Source of the DNA: Colwellia echini
GTDB taxonomy: Bacteria > Pseudomonadota > Gammaproteobacteria > Enterobacterales > Alteromonadaceae
Direction of reading: 5' to 3'
NCBI RefSeq assembly: GCF_002843355.2
Contig: NZ_PJAI02000006.1
Span: forward strand, 62,001 to 126,000
DNA: 64,000 bases
Both the position numbers and the translations under genes were made by a program. This document shows positions 37,572 to 47,653 of this stretch, in pieces (the first letter of the stretch is position 1; every line of letters starts with the position of its first letter). The notes beneath the pieces were generated by a model that saw nothing but the letters and a program-made list of their open reading frames with translations, did no database searches and was not told where the DNA came from.

Positions 37572-38903
37572 TTAAAGAATGAAGCGACTTAAGTCTTCAT
37601 CTTTTATTACTTCACCTAATATTTTAGTTACAAACGCTTGATCGATATTAATGGTTTCACCACTTCGTTGGTCGGCATTGAAAGACAAGTCTTCAACTAA
37701 GCGCTCCATCATAGTATGTAAACGACGTGCACCAATGTTTTCAGTGGTTTCATTTACTTGCCAAGCGGCATCTGCAATAGCTTTAATGCCATCATCAGTA
37801 AAGCTTACAGCAACACCTTCGGTTGCTAATAAAGCAATGTATTGTTCAGTTAATGAGGCAAAAGGTTCAGTTAAAATACGTACAAAATCATCTGCCGTTA
37901 ATGCGCTTAACTCAACACGAATAGGTAAACGCCCCTGTAATTCAGGAATGAGATCTGATGGTTTAGCCATTTGAAATGCGCCTGAAGCGATAAACAAAAT
38001 ATGATCTGTTTTAATCATACCGTGTTTAGTGCTTACCGTTGAACCTTCAACTAAAGGTAATAAATCACGTTGAACACCTTCACGAGAAACATCACCGCCG
38101 CCAGATTGATCGGCACGTTTACAAATTTTGTCTATTTCATCAATGAAAACAATACCATTTTGTTCTACCGCTTCAATGGCTTTTTGTTTTATGTCATCGT
38201 GATTAACAATTTTAGCGGCTTCTTCTTCTTGTAATGCTTTAAGGGCATCTTTAATTTTCAGTTTGCGCTTATTCGTTTTTTCACTCGACATGTTTTGGAA
38301 CATGCTTTGTAATTGTGAGGTCATGTCCTCCATACCAGGAGGAGCCATGATTTCAACGCCCATTTGTGGCGCGGCCAAATCAAGTTCAACTTCTTTATCG
38401 TCTAATTGACCTTCACGTAACTTTTTACGGAAAGTTTGACGGGTATTACTGTTACTACTTTCTTCATCGTTACCAAAAGTATCGCGGGCGGGAGGTAATA
38501 AAATATCTAAAATGCGTTCTTCAGCAGCTTCTTCCGCAAGATGTTTAACACGGTCCATCTCACTTTCTTTAACCATTTTAATTGCCATATCGGTAAGATC
38601 GCGAATGATGGTTTCGACTTCTTTACCCACATAGCCTACCTCAGTAAATTTAGTTGCTTCTACCTTGATAAAAGGGGCGTGAGCAAGCTTAGCTAAACGG
38701 CGGGCTATTTCTGTTTTACCAACACCTGTAGGGCCAATCATTAAAATGTTTTTTGGGGTTACTTCATTACGTAAATCTTGACCAAGTTGCATTCTGCGCC
38801 AGCGATTTCTCAACGCAATAGCTACAGCGCGTTTAGCATCACTTTGGCCAACAATGTGGCTATCTAATTCATGGACAATTTCACGTGGGGTCATAGATGA
38901 CAT
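37572..38903 (-). CDS. hslU: ATP-dependent protease ATPase subunit HslU
   Basis: A 443-residue AAA+ unfoldase of the HslUV protease. Walker A is [13 protein letters not shown], Walker B is [11 protein letters not shown], the pore loop is in [10 protein letters not shown], and the C-terminal tail DLSRFIL docks into HslV. The I-domain spans about residues 110-240. It follows hslV on the same strand (97 bp gap) and is under the heat-shock promoter upstream of hslV. Confidence 0.98.
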   Translation of the reverse strand: MSSMTPREIVHELDSHIVGQSDAKRAVAIALRNRWRRMQLGQDLRNEVTPKNILMIGPTGVGKTEIARRLAKLAHAPFIKVEATKFTEVGYVGKEVETIIRDLTDMAIKMVKESEMDRVKHLAEEAAEERILDILLPPARDTFGNDEESSNSNTRQTFRKKLREGQLDDKEVELDLAAPQMGVEIMAPPGMEDMTSQLQSMFQNMSSEKTNKRKLKIKDALKALQEEEAAKIVNHDDIKQKAIEAVEQNGIVFIDEIDKICKRADQSGGGDVSREGVQRDLLPLVEGSTVSTKHGMIKTDHILFIASGAFQMAKPSDLIPELQGRLPIRVELSALTADDFVRILTEPFASLTEQYIALLATEGVAVSFTDDGIKAIADAAWQVNETTENIGARRLHTMMERLVEDLSFNADQRSGETINIDQAFVTKILGEVIKDEDLSRFIL

Positions 38904-39000
38904 TATTTATTCCTCGTTGTGATCTTAAGGAGTTCTACTCAACTTAAGATCGCATTTTAAAATAGGGTTCGATATATTGGAACATAGCTTAGGGGGCGTT

Positions 39001-39519
39001 TTAAAGCTCGTCTATTGTTTGTTCTTGGTTGGTAAATACACAAATGTTACCAGCAATAGTTAATGATTTTTCAACTATTTCTTTGGCACTTAATTCGGTA
39101 TTTTCTAGTAGGGCTAAAGCCGCTGATTGAGCAAAGTTTCCACCACTTCCAATAGCAATTAAATCATGCTCTGGCTGAATAACATCACCGTTACCGGTAA
39201 TGATTAATGAAGCTGTTTCATCGGCGACAGCAAGTAAGGCTTCAAGCTTTCTTAGCGCTCTATCACTACGCCAATCTTTTGCTAATTCAACCGCCGCTTT
39301 GGTTAAATGACCTTGATGTTGTTCAAGCTTACTCTCAAAGCGTTCAAATAGGGTGAACGCATCCGCCGTACCGCCGGCAAAGCCAGCTAGTACTTTATCG
39401 TTATATAAACGGCGAACTTTACGAGCGTTGCCTTTCATTACCGTATTGCCAAGTGATACTTGACCATCTCCGCCGATAGCCACTTTTCCATTACGTCTTA
39501 CTGAAACAATCGTAGTCAC
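39001..39519 (-). CDS. hslV: ATP-dependent protease peptidase subunit HslV
   Basis: A 172-residue Ntn-hydrolase peptidase. After Met removal Thr2 is the nucleophile ([20 protein letters not shown]). [14 protein letters not shown]-like and [12 protein letters not shown] stretches are conserved, as is [13 protein letters not shown] near the Na+ site. It forms the proteolytic chamber for HslU. It is the first gene of hslVU, preceded by a sigma-32 promoter at 39568-39595. Confidence 0.98.
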   Translation of the reverse strand: MTTIVSVRRNGKVAIGGDGQVSLGNTVMKGNARKVRRLYNDKVLAGFAGGTADAFTLFERFESKLEQHQGHLTKAAVELAKDWRSDRALRKLEALLAVADETASLIITGNGDVIQPEHDLIAIGSGGNFAQSAALALLENTELSAKEIVEKSLTIAGNICVFTNQEQTIDEL

Positions 39520-39567
39520 ATTAACCTCGTTAAATCTGAATTCGTTGATGATTCTTTAATGTTAATG

Positions 39568-39595
39568 TAATTGGGGTATTAGCGGCTTTTTCAAG
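39568..39595 (-). promoter_or_regulatory. Sigma-32 (heat shock) promoter of hslVU
   Basis: On the minus strand CTTGAA (39590-39595), a spacer of exactly 13 bases, then CCCCAATTA (39568-39576) match the enterobacterial RpoH consensus CTTGAA-N13-CCCCAT-T closely. It lies about 50 bp upstream of hslV. Confidence 0.8.
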
Positions 39596-39846
39596 GTGGG
39601 AGAGAGGAAATTCCGTAAATTATTGCTTAAGGGCAAAAATTTATTATTTAATAAGAGTGATTGTCGGTTGATTACTTAGCTAATAATTTAGTTAAGAACT
39701 AAACTAATAATTTAACGAAGAGCTTAACAAATAGCTGACAAAGAGCATAAGTATGAACATAACTATGGGCTTCATTGGGAAGGTAGTTGAGAGCAGTTAA
39801 TCACGTAAATGGCACCTGATTAACTGTATATAATTAAATATGTTAA
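39596..39846. other. Gap between hslV promoter and ftsN
   Basis: With the promoter, a 327-bp gap without a gene. It contains short A/T-rich repeats of a TTAGTTAA / TAATTTAG type (39680-39735). No terminator for ftsN with a clear T-run was found. Confidence 0.4.
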
Positions 39847-40434
39847 CTATCGCCAGCCCCAAATTTGACAGCCATTAATGTTATTACTTTTACGTCTAAG
39901 AATATGTTTATCTTTTTCAGCTTCTCTTTTACGTTTGTATGGCCCTAAAACAACTTTATACCAAGTTCCACTACTACCTTTAGCGGTTCTCACTTGTGAT
40001 TCTATTCCGGCAAAAGCAATACGAGCTTTTAGCGTATCGGCTTGGTCTTGTGATCTAAAAGAACCACATTGCATTTGATAAGGCCCTTTATCTTCAACTT
40101 TATATTCGCCTACTTCAATATCCTGGTTTTCTAAGTCTTTAACGTAAGTCCATATTTCTTTTGGTGGTTTTGGTAATTCTTTTGCTTTACTTGTTGGCGC
40201 TGCTTCAACCTTTGTCGGCTTACTTAATGGGGTTTTCGTACTTGGGTCTGTTTTTAATGACCATAAGCCATAGGCAAAAGCAGCAATTAAAATAACGATT
40301 AGTAAACTGATTAACTTCGCTTTTAATGAAACTCCGTTACTATTTTTTGCCGACTTTTTAGGCGCAGGTTTACCGCGGCGTTTAGCGGGTTTCTTTGGAG
40401 GAGGTGTACGGGAAATATAATCTTGATTAGCCAT
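39847..40434 (-). CDS. ftsN: Cell division protein FtsN-like SPOR protein
   Basis: A 195-residue bitopic inner-membrane protein. It has a proline/lysine-rich cytoplasmic N-terminus (SRTPPPKKPAKRRGKPAPKK), one membrane helix (about 37-58), a short linker and a C-terminal SPOR domain (about 115-195; YQMQCGSFRSQDQADTLKARIAF, WYKVVLGPYKRKREAE) that binds denuded septal glycan. Position between hslV and priA is that of ftsN in Gammaproteobacteria. It is shorter than E. coli FtsN because the periplasmic linker is short. Confidence 0.88.
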   Translation of the reverse strand: MANQDYISRTPPPKKPAKRRGKPAPKKSAKNSNGVSLKAKLISLLIVILIAAFAYGLWSLKTDPSTKTPLSKPTKVEAAPTSKAKELPKPPKEIWTYVKDLENQDIEVGEYKVEDKGPYQMQCGSFRSQDQADTLKARIAFAGIESQVRTAKGSSGTWYKVVLGPYKRKREAEKDKHILRRKSNNINGCQIWGWR

Positions 40435-40590
40435 GAACGAGGAAAAGTCACTACAAAAAATTTTAGCTAGTGTAACCGAGCAGCGCTGAAAAAAACATGA
40501 ATACCTAATACCTTTTTATGGGTAATTGTTACAATTTTTGTAACCATTACTTACAGACGAATACTTGTTGGCTAATTAATAAGCGCTTAA

Positions 40591-42801
40591 TTACCAGTTC
40601 AGGTCGATAGGATCAATATCTAAACTCCAGCGCACTTTTGCTAACCATTCATTATTGGGGATTTGTGCGAGTAACTGCAAAATACCGCGATGTAATTCTT
40701 TACGTGTTTTAGCTTGAATAATTAAGTGATACCTAAATTTACCTGCTTTCTTTTCCATTGCTGCAGGTACTGGGCCTGCAAACTCACAGCCTTCAATTCG
40801 ATTAACCGTTAATTCACGTAAAAACTTTTCAGGATAAGAAGGGTAGTTGGCATCAGCGCGTAATAATGCTTGAAAAGTAAAAGGTGGCAGTAACGCTTGT
40901 TTACGCTCGGTAAGGGCTTGATGAGCAAAATGATGGTAACCGTTGTGCACTAAATCTTGTAATAGAGGGTGATCAACAAAATTACTTTGTACTAATACTT
41001 TACCCGGTTTACTGGCACGCCCAGCACGACCTGCAACTTGAATAAGTAATTGCGCCATTTGTTCGCTAGCACGAAAGTCGAAACTAAATAATGCTCCATC
41101 AACATCTAATACGGCAACTAAGGTTACATCAGGAAAATGATGCCCTTTGGCAAGCATTTGAGTGCCCACTAATAATTGATGTTTTTTATCACTTACTTCT
41201 TGTAGCAATTTAGCTAACTCGCCTTTTTTACGGGTACTGTCTCTATCTATGCGTACAATAGAATTGTCAGGGAATAATTCTTCTAAACGCGACTCTAATT
41301 GTTCAGTACCTTGCCCTAGTGGCGCAATACGAACACTACCGCAACTAGGACATTGCGGCGGGATACGCTTTTGACTGCCACAATGATGGCAAATAAGCAG
41401 GCCTTGTTTTTGATGCAAGGTGTAAGGTTTATCACAACGTTGACAATCAGCAATCCAATGACATTCTTGACAGTTAATTGCTGGCGCATAACCACGTCGA
41501 TTTAAAAACAATAATACTTGTTCACCGCGTGCCAAGGTTTGTTTCATTTCATGTTTTAGCGTACCTGATAAGCCAAATTCAACTTGCTGTTGGTTCATAT
41601 CGATTAAAGCTATTTTTGCTTTATTACTTTTTCCTGCGCGATTATGCAATTGGTGATAATTATACTTGCCTGACAATGCATTATGTAATGATTCAAAACT
41701 TGGCGTGGCACTGCCAAGCACAATAGGAATATTAAGTTGTCTGGCGCGTAAAATAGCCATATCACGGCCGTGATAGCGAAAACTGTCTTGTTGCTTTAAT
41801 GATGAGTCATGCTCTTCATCAATAATAATTAAACCAAGGCGATGCAAAGGTGTGAAAATAGCCGAACGTGTACCAATAATTATTGCCGCGCTGCCTTGTT
41901 GCGCACTAAGCCAAGTAGCTAAACGTTCTTTATCATTCAGTGCAGAATGATGTAAGGCAATAGGCACATTAAAGCGCTGCTCAAAACGGTCAAGAGTTTG
42001 CGGCGTTAAACCAATTTCGGGCACTATTACCAGTACTTGTTGGTTATTGGCTAGTACAGCTTCCATGGCTTGTAGGTAAACTTCTGTTTTACCACTGCCC
42101 GTTACACCATCAACTAAGTGACACGAAAATTTTCCTAATGAGTGGTTAATAGCACTAACAATAATTGCTTGCTCGGGGGAAAGCAGTAACTTATTGTTTT
42201 GATTTAAAGTATCGTCTTGCCAATTAAACTCTGTGGTTATTTGTTCTATTTCAGTGATTAATTGCTTGCTTTCTAAAGCGTTTAACTGTGCTTTGCTATA
42301 ACCTAAAGTACGCAGTTCGACCCAACTAATACCGCGATGACTATTAATTATTTGATAAAGTGCGAATTGCTTGGCGGCTTTTTTTTCTAGGCCTTCGACA
42401 ATCGGTTTTTTATCATTATCAAGTGCTTTCGCTTGCCAAACCATAGGTGGTGTTAAGGTAATATTCTCAATTTTTCTCAGCAGAATAGGTAAGGCTTGCT
42501 GAAAAACATCGCCAACAGGATGATGATAGTAATGGGCACATAATTGTAAAAAGCTCACCAAGGATTGACTAAGATTAAAGTTATCATTCAACCGACCAGC
42601 AATACTTTTAATTTTCGCTAAGTCAAAGTTACACTCTGCTTGAGTTTCTATTACTATGCCTATAACTTTACGCGAACCAAATGGTACAGCAACACGTTCA
42701 CCAACATTAATAGTGGGTGATTTTAGTGCATCAGGTACTCGATAAGTAAATAACTGTCGCATTGGAACAGGAATGGCAACTTGAATGTATTGTTCAGGCA
42801 A
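40591..42801 (-). CDS. priA: Primosomal protein N' (replication restart helicase)
   Basis: A 736-residue 3'-5' helicase that reloads DnaB at collapsed forks. It has an N-terminal 3' DNA-binding domain, Walker A VDGVTGSGKTEVYLQ, the DEEHDSS (DExH) box, GSATPSFESLH (motif III) and VLLFLNRRGYAPAINC. Eight zinc-ligand cysteines lie in CQECHWIADCQRCDKPY and CHHCGSQKRIPPQCPSCGS. GTQMLAKGHHFPDVTLV and QVAGRAGR complete the helicase core. It is divergent from rpmE, as in E. coli. dnaB, its client, lies about 1 kb away. Confidence 0.98.
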   Translation of the reverse strand: MPEQYIQVAIPVPMRQLFTYRVPDALKSPTINVGERVAVPFGSRKVIGIVIETQAECNFDLAKIKSIAGRLNDNFNLSQSLVSFLQLCAHYYHHPVGDVFQQALPILLRKIENITLTPPMVWQAKALDNDKKPIVEGLEKKAAKQFALYQIINSHRGISWVELRTLGYSKAQLNALESKQLITEIEQITTEFNWQDDTLNQNNKLLLSPEQAIIVSAINHSLGKFSCHLVDGVTGSGKTEVYLQAMEAVLANNQQVLVIVPEIGLTPQTLDRFEQRFNVPIALHHSALNDKERLATWLSAQQGSAAIIIGTRSAIFTPLHRLGLIIIDEEHDSSLKQQDSFRYHGRDMAILRARQLNIPIVLGSATPSFESLHNALSGKYNYHQLHNRAGKSNKAKIALIDMNQQQVEFGLSGTLKHEMKQTLARGEQVLLFLNRRGYAPAINCQECHWIADCQRCDKPYTLHQKQGLLICHHCGSQKRIPPQCPSCGSVRIAPLGQGTEQLESRLEELFPDNSIVRIDRDSTRKKGELAKLLQEVSDKKHQLLVGTQMLAKGHHFPDVTLVAVLDVDGALFSFDFRASEQMAQLLIQVAGRAGRASKPGKVLVQSNFVDHPLLQDLVHNGYHHFAHQALTERKQALLPPFTFQALLRADANYPSYPEKFLRELTVNRIEGCEFAGPVPAAMEKKAGKFRYHLIIQAKTRKELHRGILQLLAQIPNNEWLAKVRWSLDIDPIDLNW

Positions 42802-43116
42802 GGTGATTAACAGGTATAGTTAGTAATATTTGATGCCTATTTTGCCTACTGTAAGTAATGCTGCCAAGTAACAATGGCGCTTTCTTTATAAATAATAGTA
42901 ATTATAGTTTTTTTGCTGCCTTTTTGTTTATTTATGTTGCAGTTAATTAGGCTATCCTTTATCATTCGCCACCATTAATTTTAACTACGTATGGTGCTTG
43001 GCATTTCAGTTATTTATTAACTTATTTCGAAAGAGATAGGCGGATAAAATTAACAATAAGTAAGTGGCTAAGTGGCGATACGCCCAATTTCTCTAAATAT
43101 AGAGATAGAGGTCCCC
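42802..43116. other. Intergenic region between divergent priA and rpmE
   Basis: AT-rich, no open frame. It must carry both promoters and the rpmE leader, which in many bacteria is a ribosomal-protein binding site; I cannot define one here. Confidence 0.4.
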
Positions 43117-43329
43117 ATGAAAAAAGATATACATCCTAATTATGTTGAGTTCAAAGCAACTTGTACTTGTGGTAATGTTATTACTACACGTTCTACTCTT
43201 GGTAAAGAAATTTACTTAGACGTATGTTCTTCTTGTCACCCGTTCTACACTGGTAAGCAAAAAGCTGCTGAGACTGGTGGTCGTGTTGATAAATTCAACA
43301 AACGTTTTGCTGCACTTAGTAAGAAGTAA
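43117..43329 (+). CDS. rpmE: 50S ribosomal protein L31
   Basis: A 70-residue zinc-binding (C+) L31. The four ligands are Cys16, Cys18, Cys37 and Cys40 (CTCGN and CSSC). The open frame begins at 43072, but [12 protein letters not shown] at 43117 with an AGAGG site upstream is the family start. A terminator follows at 43355-43380. Confidence 0.97.
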   Translation: MKKDIHPNYVEFKATCTCGNVITTRSTLGKEIYLDVCSSCHPFYTGKQKAAETGGRVDKFNKRFAALSKK

Positions 43330-43354
43330 ATTCTTCTTAATTGTACAAAACATA

Positions 43355-43381
43355 AAAAAGCGCCAATTGGCGCTTTTTTTG
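43355..43381. terminator. Terminator after rpmE
   Basis: AGCGCC-AATT-GGCGCT stem (43359-43374) with flanking A-run and seven T. Confidence 0.93.
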
Positions 43382-43498
43382 TGCCTAAAATTTTGTGTAT
43401 AAAATATAGCAAGGTTCAGAGGGATAATTTATTTTTAAAGGCAAACTTTTATATTAGAGTTAGACAAATTCTGCTACATTAACACTCCATTTTTAAGT

Positions 43499-43694
43499 AA
43501 TCTGAGTTCGAGATAAGCAAAATACTACAACAGCCTTAATTACCCGTATTACTTCGTTATGAAAGCTCCCAATAACCCGTTATTGGCTTCGCTTTCCTGC
43601 CTTGTACTACGAATAATTAAAACTATTGTAAAGGTAAAATTCTAAGTGATTGATATTATTATTCTACTCACTTTCATTATCCCGAACTCAGGTT
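43499..43694 (-). mobile_element. 196-bp miniature inverted-repeat element, copy 3
   Basis: Inverted relative to copies 1 and 2, of equal length, with ends AATCTGAGTTCGAGATAA and TTATCCCGAACTCAGGTT as read on the + strand. The flanks carry a different direct repeat, AAGT at 43495-43498 and 43695-43698, which independently supports a 4-bp target duplication. It sits in the 500-bp gap between rpmE and dnaB; the remaining bases there hold nothing recognisable apart from the dnaB promoter region. Confidence 0.9.
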
Positions 43695-43829
43695 AAGTAC
43701 TCTATTTTAGTAACATTTTCTGATACGTAAGTAACTTTTTCGCTAGGTATTACGTGATCTATTAGTTAATGATAAATGCAAAAATACGAGTGTTACACAT
43801 AGCAGAAAAATAAGAGTAGGGTTAAGGTA

Positions 43830-45266
43830 ATGGCCGAACAAAAGCCGCGTAATTTTTCAAAAGATCGACAGTTTTCAAAAAACCAAGAGTTCATGAAAGA
43901 TAGACAAATTGATGAGCTAAAAGTGCCACCGCATTCTTTAGAGGCCGAGCAATCGGTATTAGGTGGTTTGTTACTCGATAATGAAACCTGGGATCGTGTG
44001 GCCGAAAAAACGGTTGCCGCAGATTTTTATAGCCGCTCTCATCGTCTTATTTTTGAAACTATTGGCGCGTTAATTGAGTTAGGCGAGCCTGTCGATTTAA
44101 TTACACTTTCTGAAGCGTTAGAAAACGATCAAAAACTAGAAGATGCAGGTGGTTTTGTTTACCTTGCTGAAATGATGAAGAATACGCCAAGTGCAGCTAA
44201 CATCACCGCTTATGCTGATATTGTGCGCGAACGTGCAGTAACACGAGAAATGATAAGTGTTGCAAATGAAATTGCTGAAGCTGGTTACGATACACAAGGG
44301 CGTAGTAGTGCCGATTTACTCGATTTTGCTGAAACCAAAGTTTTTGCTATTGCAGAAAAACGTGCCAGTAAAAATGAAGGCCCAGAAAGTCTTAATTCAG
44401 TATTAGAAAAAACAGTGGACCGTATTGAAAAGCTTTGTTCAGCGCCCTCTGGTGGTGTTACGGGAGTACCAAGTGGTTATGCTGACTTAGATAAAATGAC
44501 TGCCGGTTTGCAAAAGTCTGATTTGATTATTGTTGCTGCACGTCCTTCAATGGGTAAAACAACATTTGCGATGAACTTGGCCGAGCATGCGGCTATGACT
44601 CAAGAGCATCCTGCTTTAATCTTTAGCTTAGAGATGCCGTCAGATCAAATCATGATGAGAATGCTGGCCTCGTTAGGCCGCATCGATCAAACCAAAATTC
44701 GTACCGGTCAGTTAGAAGATGAAGATTGGGCTAGGTTGTCTTCAACCATGGGCTTGCTCATGGAAAAAGGTAAAATGTTTATTGATGATGCTGCAGGTTT
44801 AACACCCACTGAAGTACGTTCAAGAGCACGCCGTATTCATCGTGATCATGGCGGCATAAGCTTAATCATGATTGATTATCTTCAATTAATGCGTGCGCCA
44901 CAATTCTCTGATAACCGTACGTTAGAAATTGCCGAAATATCTCGTTCACTTAAAGCTTTAGCTAAAGAGCTTCAAGTGCCTGTAGTTGCACTTTCTCAGT
45001 TAAACCGTGGCCTAGAGCAACGTTCGGACAAACGTCCAATTAACTCCGATTTACGTGAATCTGGTTCAATAGAGCAGGATGCTGATTTAATCATGTTTAT
45101 TTATCGTGATGAGGTTTATCACGACGATAGTGAATTTAAAGGTATGGCAGAAATTATTATCGGTAAGCAACGTAACGGGCCTATTGGGCGAGTACCATTA
45201 ACTTTCCAAGGTAAGTATTCGCGTTTTGATAACTATGCAGGTCCGCATGTACTAGAAGAAGATTAA
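43830..45266 (+). CDS. dnaB: Replicative DNA helicase
   Basis: A 478-residue DnaB. The N-terminal helicase-primase interaction domain begins with PPHSLEAEQSVLGGLLLD. The RecA-like core has Walker A ARPSMGKTTFAMN, LIMIDYLQLM (Walker B), VVALSQLNRGLEQR and RDEVYHDDSE plus the GKQRNGPIG arginine-finger region. Its partner DnaG is at the right edge of the window. No intein is present. It is preceded by the 196-bp element, so that element could influence its transcription. Confidence 0.98.
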   Translation: MAEQKPRNFSKDRQFSKNQEFMKDRQIDELKVPPHSLEAEQSVLGGLLLDNETWDRVAEKTVAADFYSRSHRLIFETIGALIELGEPVDLITLSEALENDQKLEDAGGFVYLAEMMKNTPSAANITAYADIVRERAVTREMISVANEIAEAGYDTQGRSSADLLDFAETKVFAIAEKRASKNEGPESLNSVLEKTVDRIEKLCSAPSGGVTGVPSGYADLDKMTAGLQKSDLIIVAARPSMGKTTFAMNLAEHAAMTQEHPALIFSLEMPSDQIMMRMLASLGRIDQTKIRTGQLEDEDWARLSSTMGLLMEKGKMFIDDAAGLTPTEVRSRARRIHRDHGGISLIMIDYLQLMRAPQFSDNRTLEIAEISRSLKALAKELQVPVVALSQLNRGLEQRSDKRPINSDLRESGSIEQDADLIMFIYRDEVYHDDSEFKGMAEIIIGKQRNGPIGRVPLTFQGKYSRFDNYAGPHVLEED

Positions 45267-45417
45267 TAGGCTAATTTGTTGATGTTACTAAGGATGGAAA
45301 TATATTTCTTTCCTTTTACATTGTAGCGTAGCATTATCTTAATTATTAGCATTTAAAAGTAATAGCGTTAACTAAAACAAAATTACTTTTAAAATTAAAA
45401 CTCTAAGAGAAATAATA

Positions 45418-45696
45418 ATGAAAAGTATAGTATGTGGGTTAAGTTTATTAGCGCTTTGTTTTACAGTTACAAAAAATGTAGCCGCTGATGAAGATATTGA
45501 AAGACAATATGCCTCACAAGAGCACATTGAAGAATTAGCTAAGTCTTGCGCGTTTACAATAGGTCAAGATATACAGTCTGATGCTGAAATTAATCGCTCT
45601 ATTTTAGTTTGTGTAAATGAAGAGCTTAATGCGGCTTTTTATCGTCCTATTACAAAACTACCTGCTGCGTCTCTTATCTCGGAGAGCAACGAGTAA
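45418..45696 (+). CDS. Small secreted hypothetical protein
   Basis: A 92-residue protein with a signal peptide (MKSIVCGLSLLALCF to about NVAA). The mature part of about 68 residues is acidic and has two cysteines (KSCAF and LVCVN) suited to one disulfide bond. I do not recognise the family. AGAGAAA precedes the ATG. It is convergent with yjbQ, with stops about 10 bp apart. Confidence 0.65.
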   Translation: MKSIVCGLSLLALCFTVTKNVAADEDIERQYASQEHIEELAKSCAFTIGQDIQSDAEINRSILVCVNEELNAAFYRPITKLPAASLISESNE

Positions 45697-45707
45697 AACG
45701 ATACTCT

Positions 45708-46127
45708 TTACTCGCCATTAATCGTCGCGACAATGCTTCTCATCCCCGCATGATTTCTATGTTCGCCCAAGTATATTCCTTGCCAAATTCCAATGTTCAA
45801 TTGCCCTTGGTTAATGGGTAAACTCAAGCTATTCCCTAACAAACTTGCCTTTATGTGAGCTGGCATATCATCGTCACCCTCATAGGTATGTTGATAATAA
45901 GGAGCTCTTTCAGGTACAAAATGATTAAAATGTGATTCCATATCTATGCGAACTGTGGGATCTGCATTTTCATTAACTGTGATAGAAGCAGAAGTATGCT
46001 TGATAAAGAGATGTAAAATACCGCAACTTACTTCATTTAACTCAGGTAATTGACTCAATATTTCATCGGTAATTAAATGAAAGCCGCGTTTTCTCGCCTT
46101 TAATGTTAATTCAGTTTGATACCACAT
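45708..46127 (-). CDS. yjbQ: YjbQ family protein (UPF0047)
   Basis: A 139-residue protein of the UPF0047/YjbQ family. It has [55 protein letters not shown] and [19 protein letters not shown], with the conserved His, Asp and Glu residues of the putative metal site. Some members show thiamine-phosphate synthase activity in E. coli complementation; the physiological role is open. Confidence 0.9.
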   Translation of the reverse strand: MWYQTELTLKARKRGFHLITDEILSQLPELNEVSCGILHLFIKHTSASITVNENADPTVRIDMESHFNHFVPERAPYYQHTYEGDDDMPAHIKASLLGNSLSLPINQGQLNIGIWQGIYLGEHRNHAGMRSIVATINGE

Positions 46128-46301
46128 TACTAGTTCTCAGTTGTATTTAGGCCAATCAATATCTGCTGTTAATAAACGGTAATCGTGTTTAGCATGCCGC
46201 GAGTAATACCAATTGAAATAATGAATCAATCACCTTCAAATGGTATAATCCGTTTTATATTGAATAAATGTTAAACCTCAAACCTCAAAGAACAACAGCT
46301 T

Positions 46302-47162
46302 CTAAGCTAAAATTACAGTTTTATCGCCATTAATACAAACTCTTTGTTCAGCATGAATACGAACAGCATGGCTTAATGCGGTAGCTTCTAAATCATGTCC
46401 CATGTGTACCATTTGCTCAATAGTAAAGGTATGATTAATTGGCTTAACTTCCTGTGCAATAATAGGCCCTTCATCAAGGTTTGCGGTTACGTAATGGGCA
46501 GTTGCTCCAATTACTTTTACACCACGTGAATGCGCTTGGTGATAAGGTCGTGCACCTTTAAAACTTGGTAAAAATGAGTGATGAATGTTAATCGCTCTAC
46601 CTTGTAACTTCTGACATAAATCATCAGACAATATTTGCATGTAACGCGCTAATACCAACAAATCTACATTTAATTCTGTCATTAAGTCAGTGATTTGTTT
46701 TTCTTGCTGTGGCTTAGTCTCTGCAGTAATAGGCAAGTGATAAAAAGGTATGTTATGCCACTCGCTTAATGCTTGGCAATCAGTATGGTTTGAAATAACT
46801 CCAACAATGTTTATTGGTAACACACCTGACTTATATTTTGTTAATAAAGAAACTAAGCAATGATCATCTTTAGAAACCGCAATTAAAATGTTCGGTACGT
46901 CTTCACGTTTACGAAATTGGTATTGCATACCTAATGGTTTAGCAAGCTCTTCTAAAGCATCAATAAACTCGTTACTTGAAACCGTTAAATTACGATCGTC
47001 AAACGCAATACGCGAAAAGAACGTTTCAGTATAAGGGTCACTGTATTGTGATGTTTCGGTAATAAAAGCGCCATGTAAAAATAGGCTTTGTGAAACCTTA
47101 GCTAAAACACCTGTATTATCAGGACATTGCCAAGTTAAAATATATTGTGTTACTTCAGACAT
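46302..47162 (-). CDS. purU: Formyltetrahydrofolate deformylase
   Basis: A 286-residue enzyme that hydrolyses 10-formyl-THF to THF and formate, balancing one-carbon pools. An N-terminal ACT domain (ILTWQCPDNTGVLAKVSQSLF) is followed by the formyltransferase fold, with LLVLARYMQILSD, INIHHSFLPSFKGARPYHQAH (catalytic Asn-x-His region) and NLDEGPIIAQEV (catalytic Asp). No methionine/glycine riboswitch is visible upstream. Confidence 0.96.
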   Translation of the reverse strand: MSEVTQYILTWQCPDNTGVLAKVSQSLFLHGAFITETSQYSDPYTETFFSRIAFDDRNLTVSSNEFIDALEELAKPLGMQYQFRKREDVPNILIAVSKDDHCLVSLLTKYKSGVLPINIVGVISNHTDCQALSEWHNIPFYHLPITAETKPQQEKQITDLMTELNVDLLVLARYMQILSDDLCQKLQGRAINIHHSFLPSFKGARPYHQAHSRGVKVIGATAHYVTANLDEGPIIAQEVKPINHTFTIEQMVHMGHDLEATALSHAVRIHAEQRVCINGDKTVILA

Positions 47163-47296
47163 AAGACGTTTTCTATAGGTGGATTGTAATTTTTAGGGTA
47201 TTAACTAGCAGCTTTGTTACGATTGAACAGCCAGTGAACCATGAATTTGGCTATATTATAGAATTTTCAATCTATTAGCCAAGAACTTATGATGAT

Positions 47297-47524
47297 CTAT
47301 TTATGAATTTTGTTCTTATTCTTAATATAGAGTTGCTCTACTTTCTCTCTTGCCCAGGGCGTTTTACGTAAAAACTTTAAGCTGGATTGAATACTTGGAT
47401 CATCAGTAAAGCATTTTATTTTGATAGTTTTCCCTAAGGTTTCAAAACCAAAGTAAGCTTCAAGCTCTGTTACTATAGTTTTTAACGTTAAACCATGCAG
47501 CGGATTATAGGGTTGGTTATCCAT
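47297..47524 (-). CDS. VF530 / DUF2132 family small DNA-binding-like protein
   Basis: A 75-residue protein matching the VF530 family, named after a Vibrio fischeri protein whose structure suggests DNA binding. NPLHGLTLKTIVTELEAYFGFETLG and FLRKTPWAREKVEQLY are the family core. Function is unproven. It stands alone; a terminator upstream separates it from the Prx-Grx gene. Confidence 0.85.
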   Translation of the reverse strand: MDNQPYNPLHGLTLKTIVTELEAYFGFETLGKTIKIKCFTDDPSIQSSLKFLRKTPWAREKVEQLYIKNKNKIHK

Positions 47525-47561
47525 TTTTAATTCCAGTTAAATATTAAAAAATGCACATAAA

Positions 47562-47600
47562 AAAAACACAATAATGACAATATATCATTATTGTGTTTTT
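47562..47600 (-). terminator. Terminator behind the Prx-Grx fusion gene
   Basis: ACACAATAATGA (47566-47577) pairs with TCATTATTGTGT (47585-47596); on the minus strand an eight-T run follows. Confidence 0.88.
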
Positions 47601-47653
47601 ATCGATAACTAGCCAGTGAATAACTACGCTAGGAGATGATAGTAACCGCTAAA

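Noticed and set aside
43072-43116. Longer N-terminus for rpmE
   Set aside because: The extra residues are not part of any L31, and a good ribosome-binding site precedes ATG 43117.
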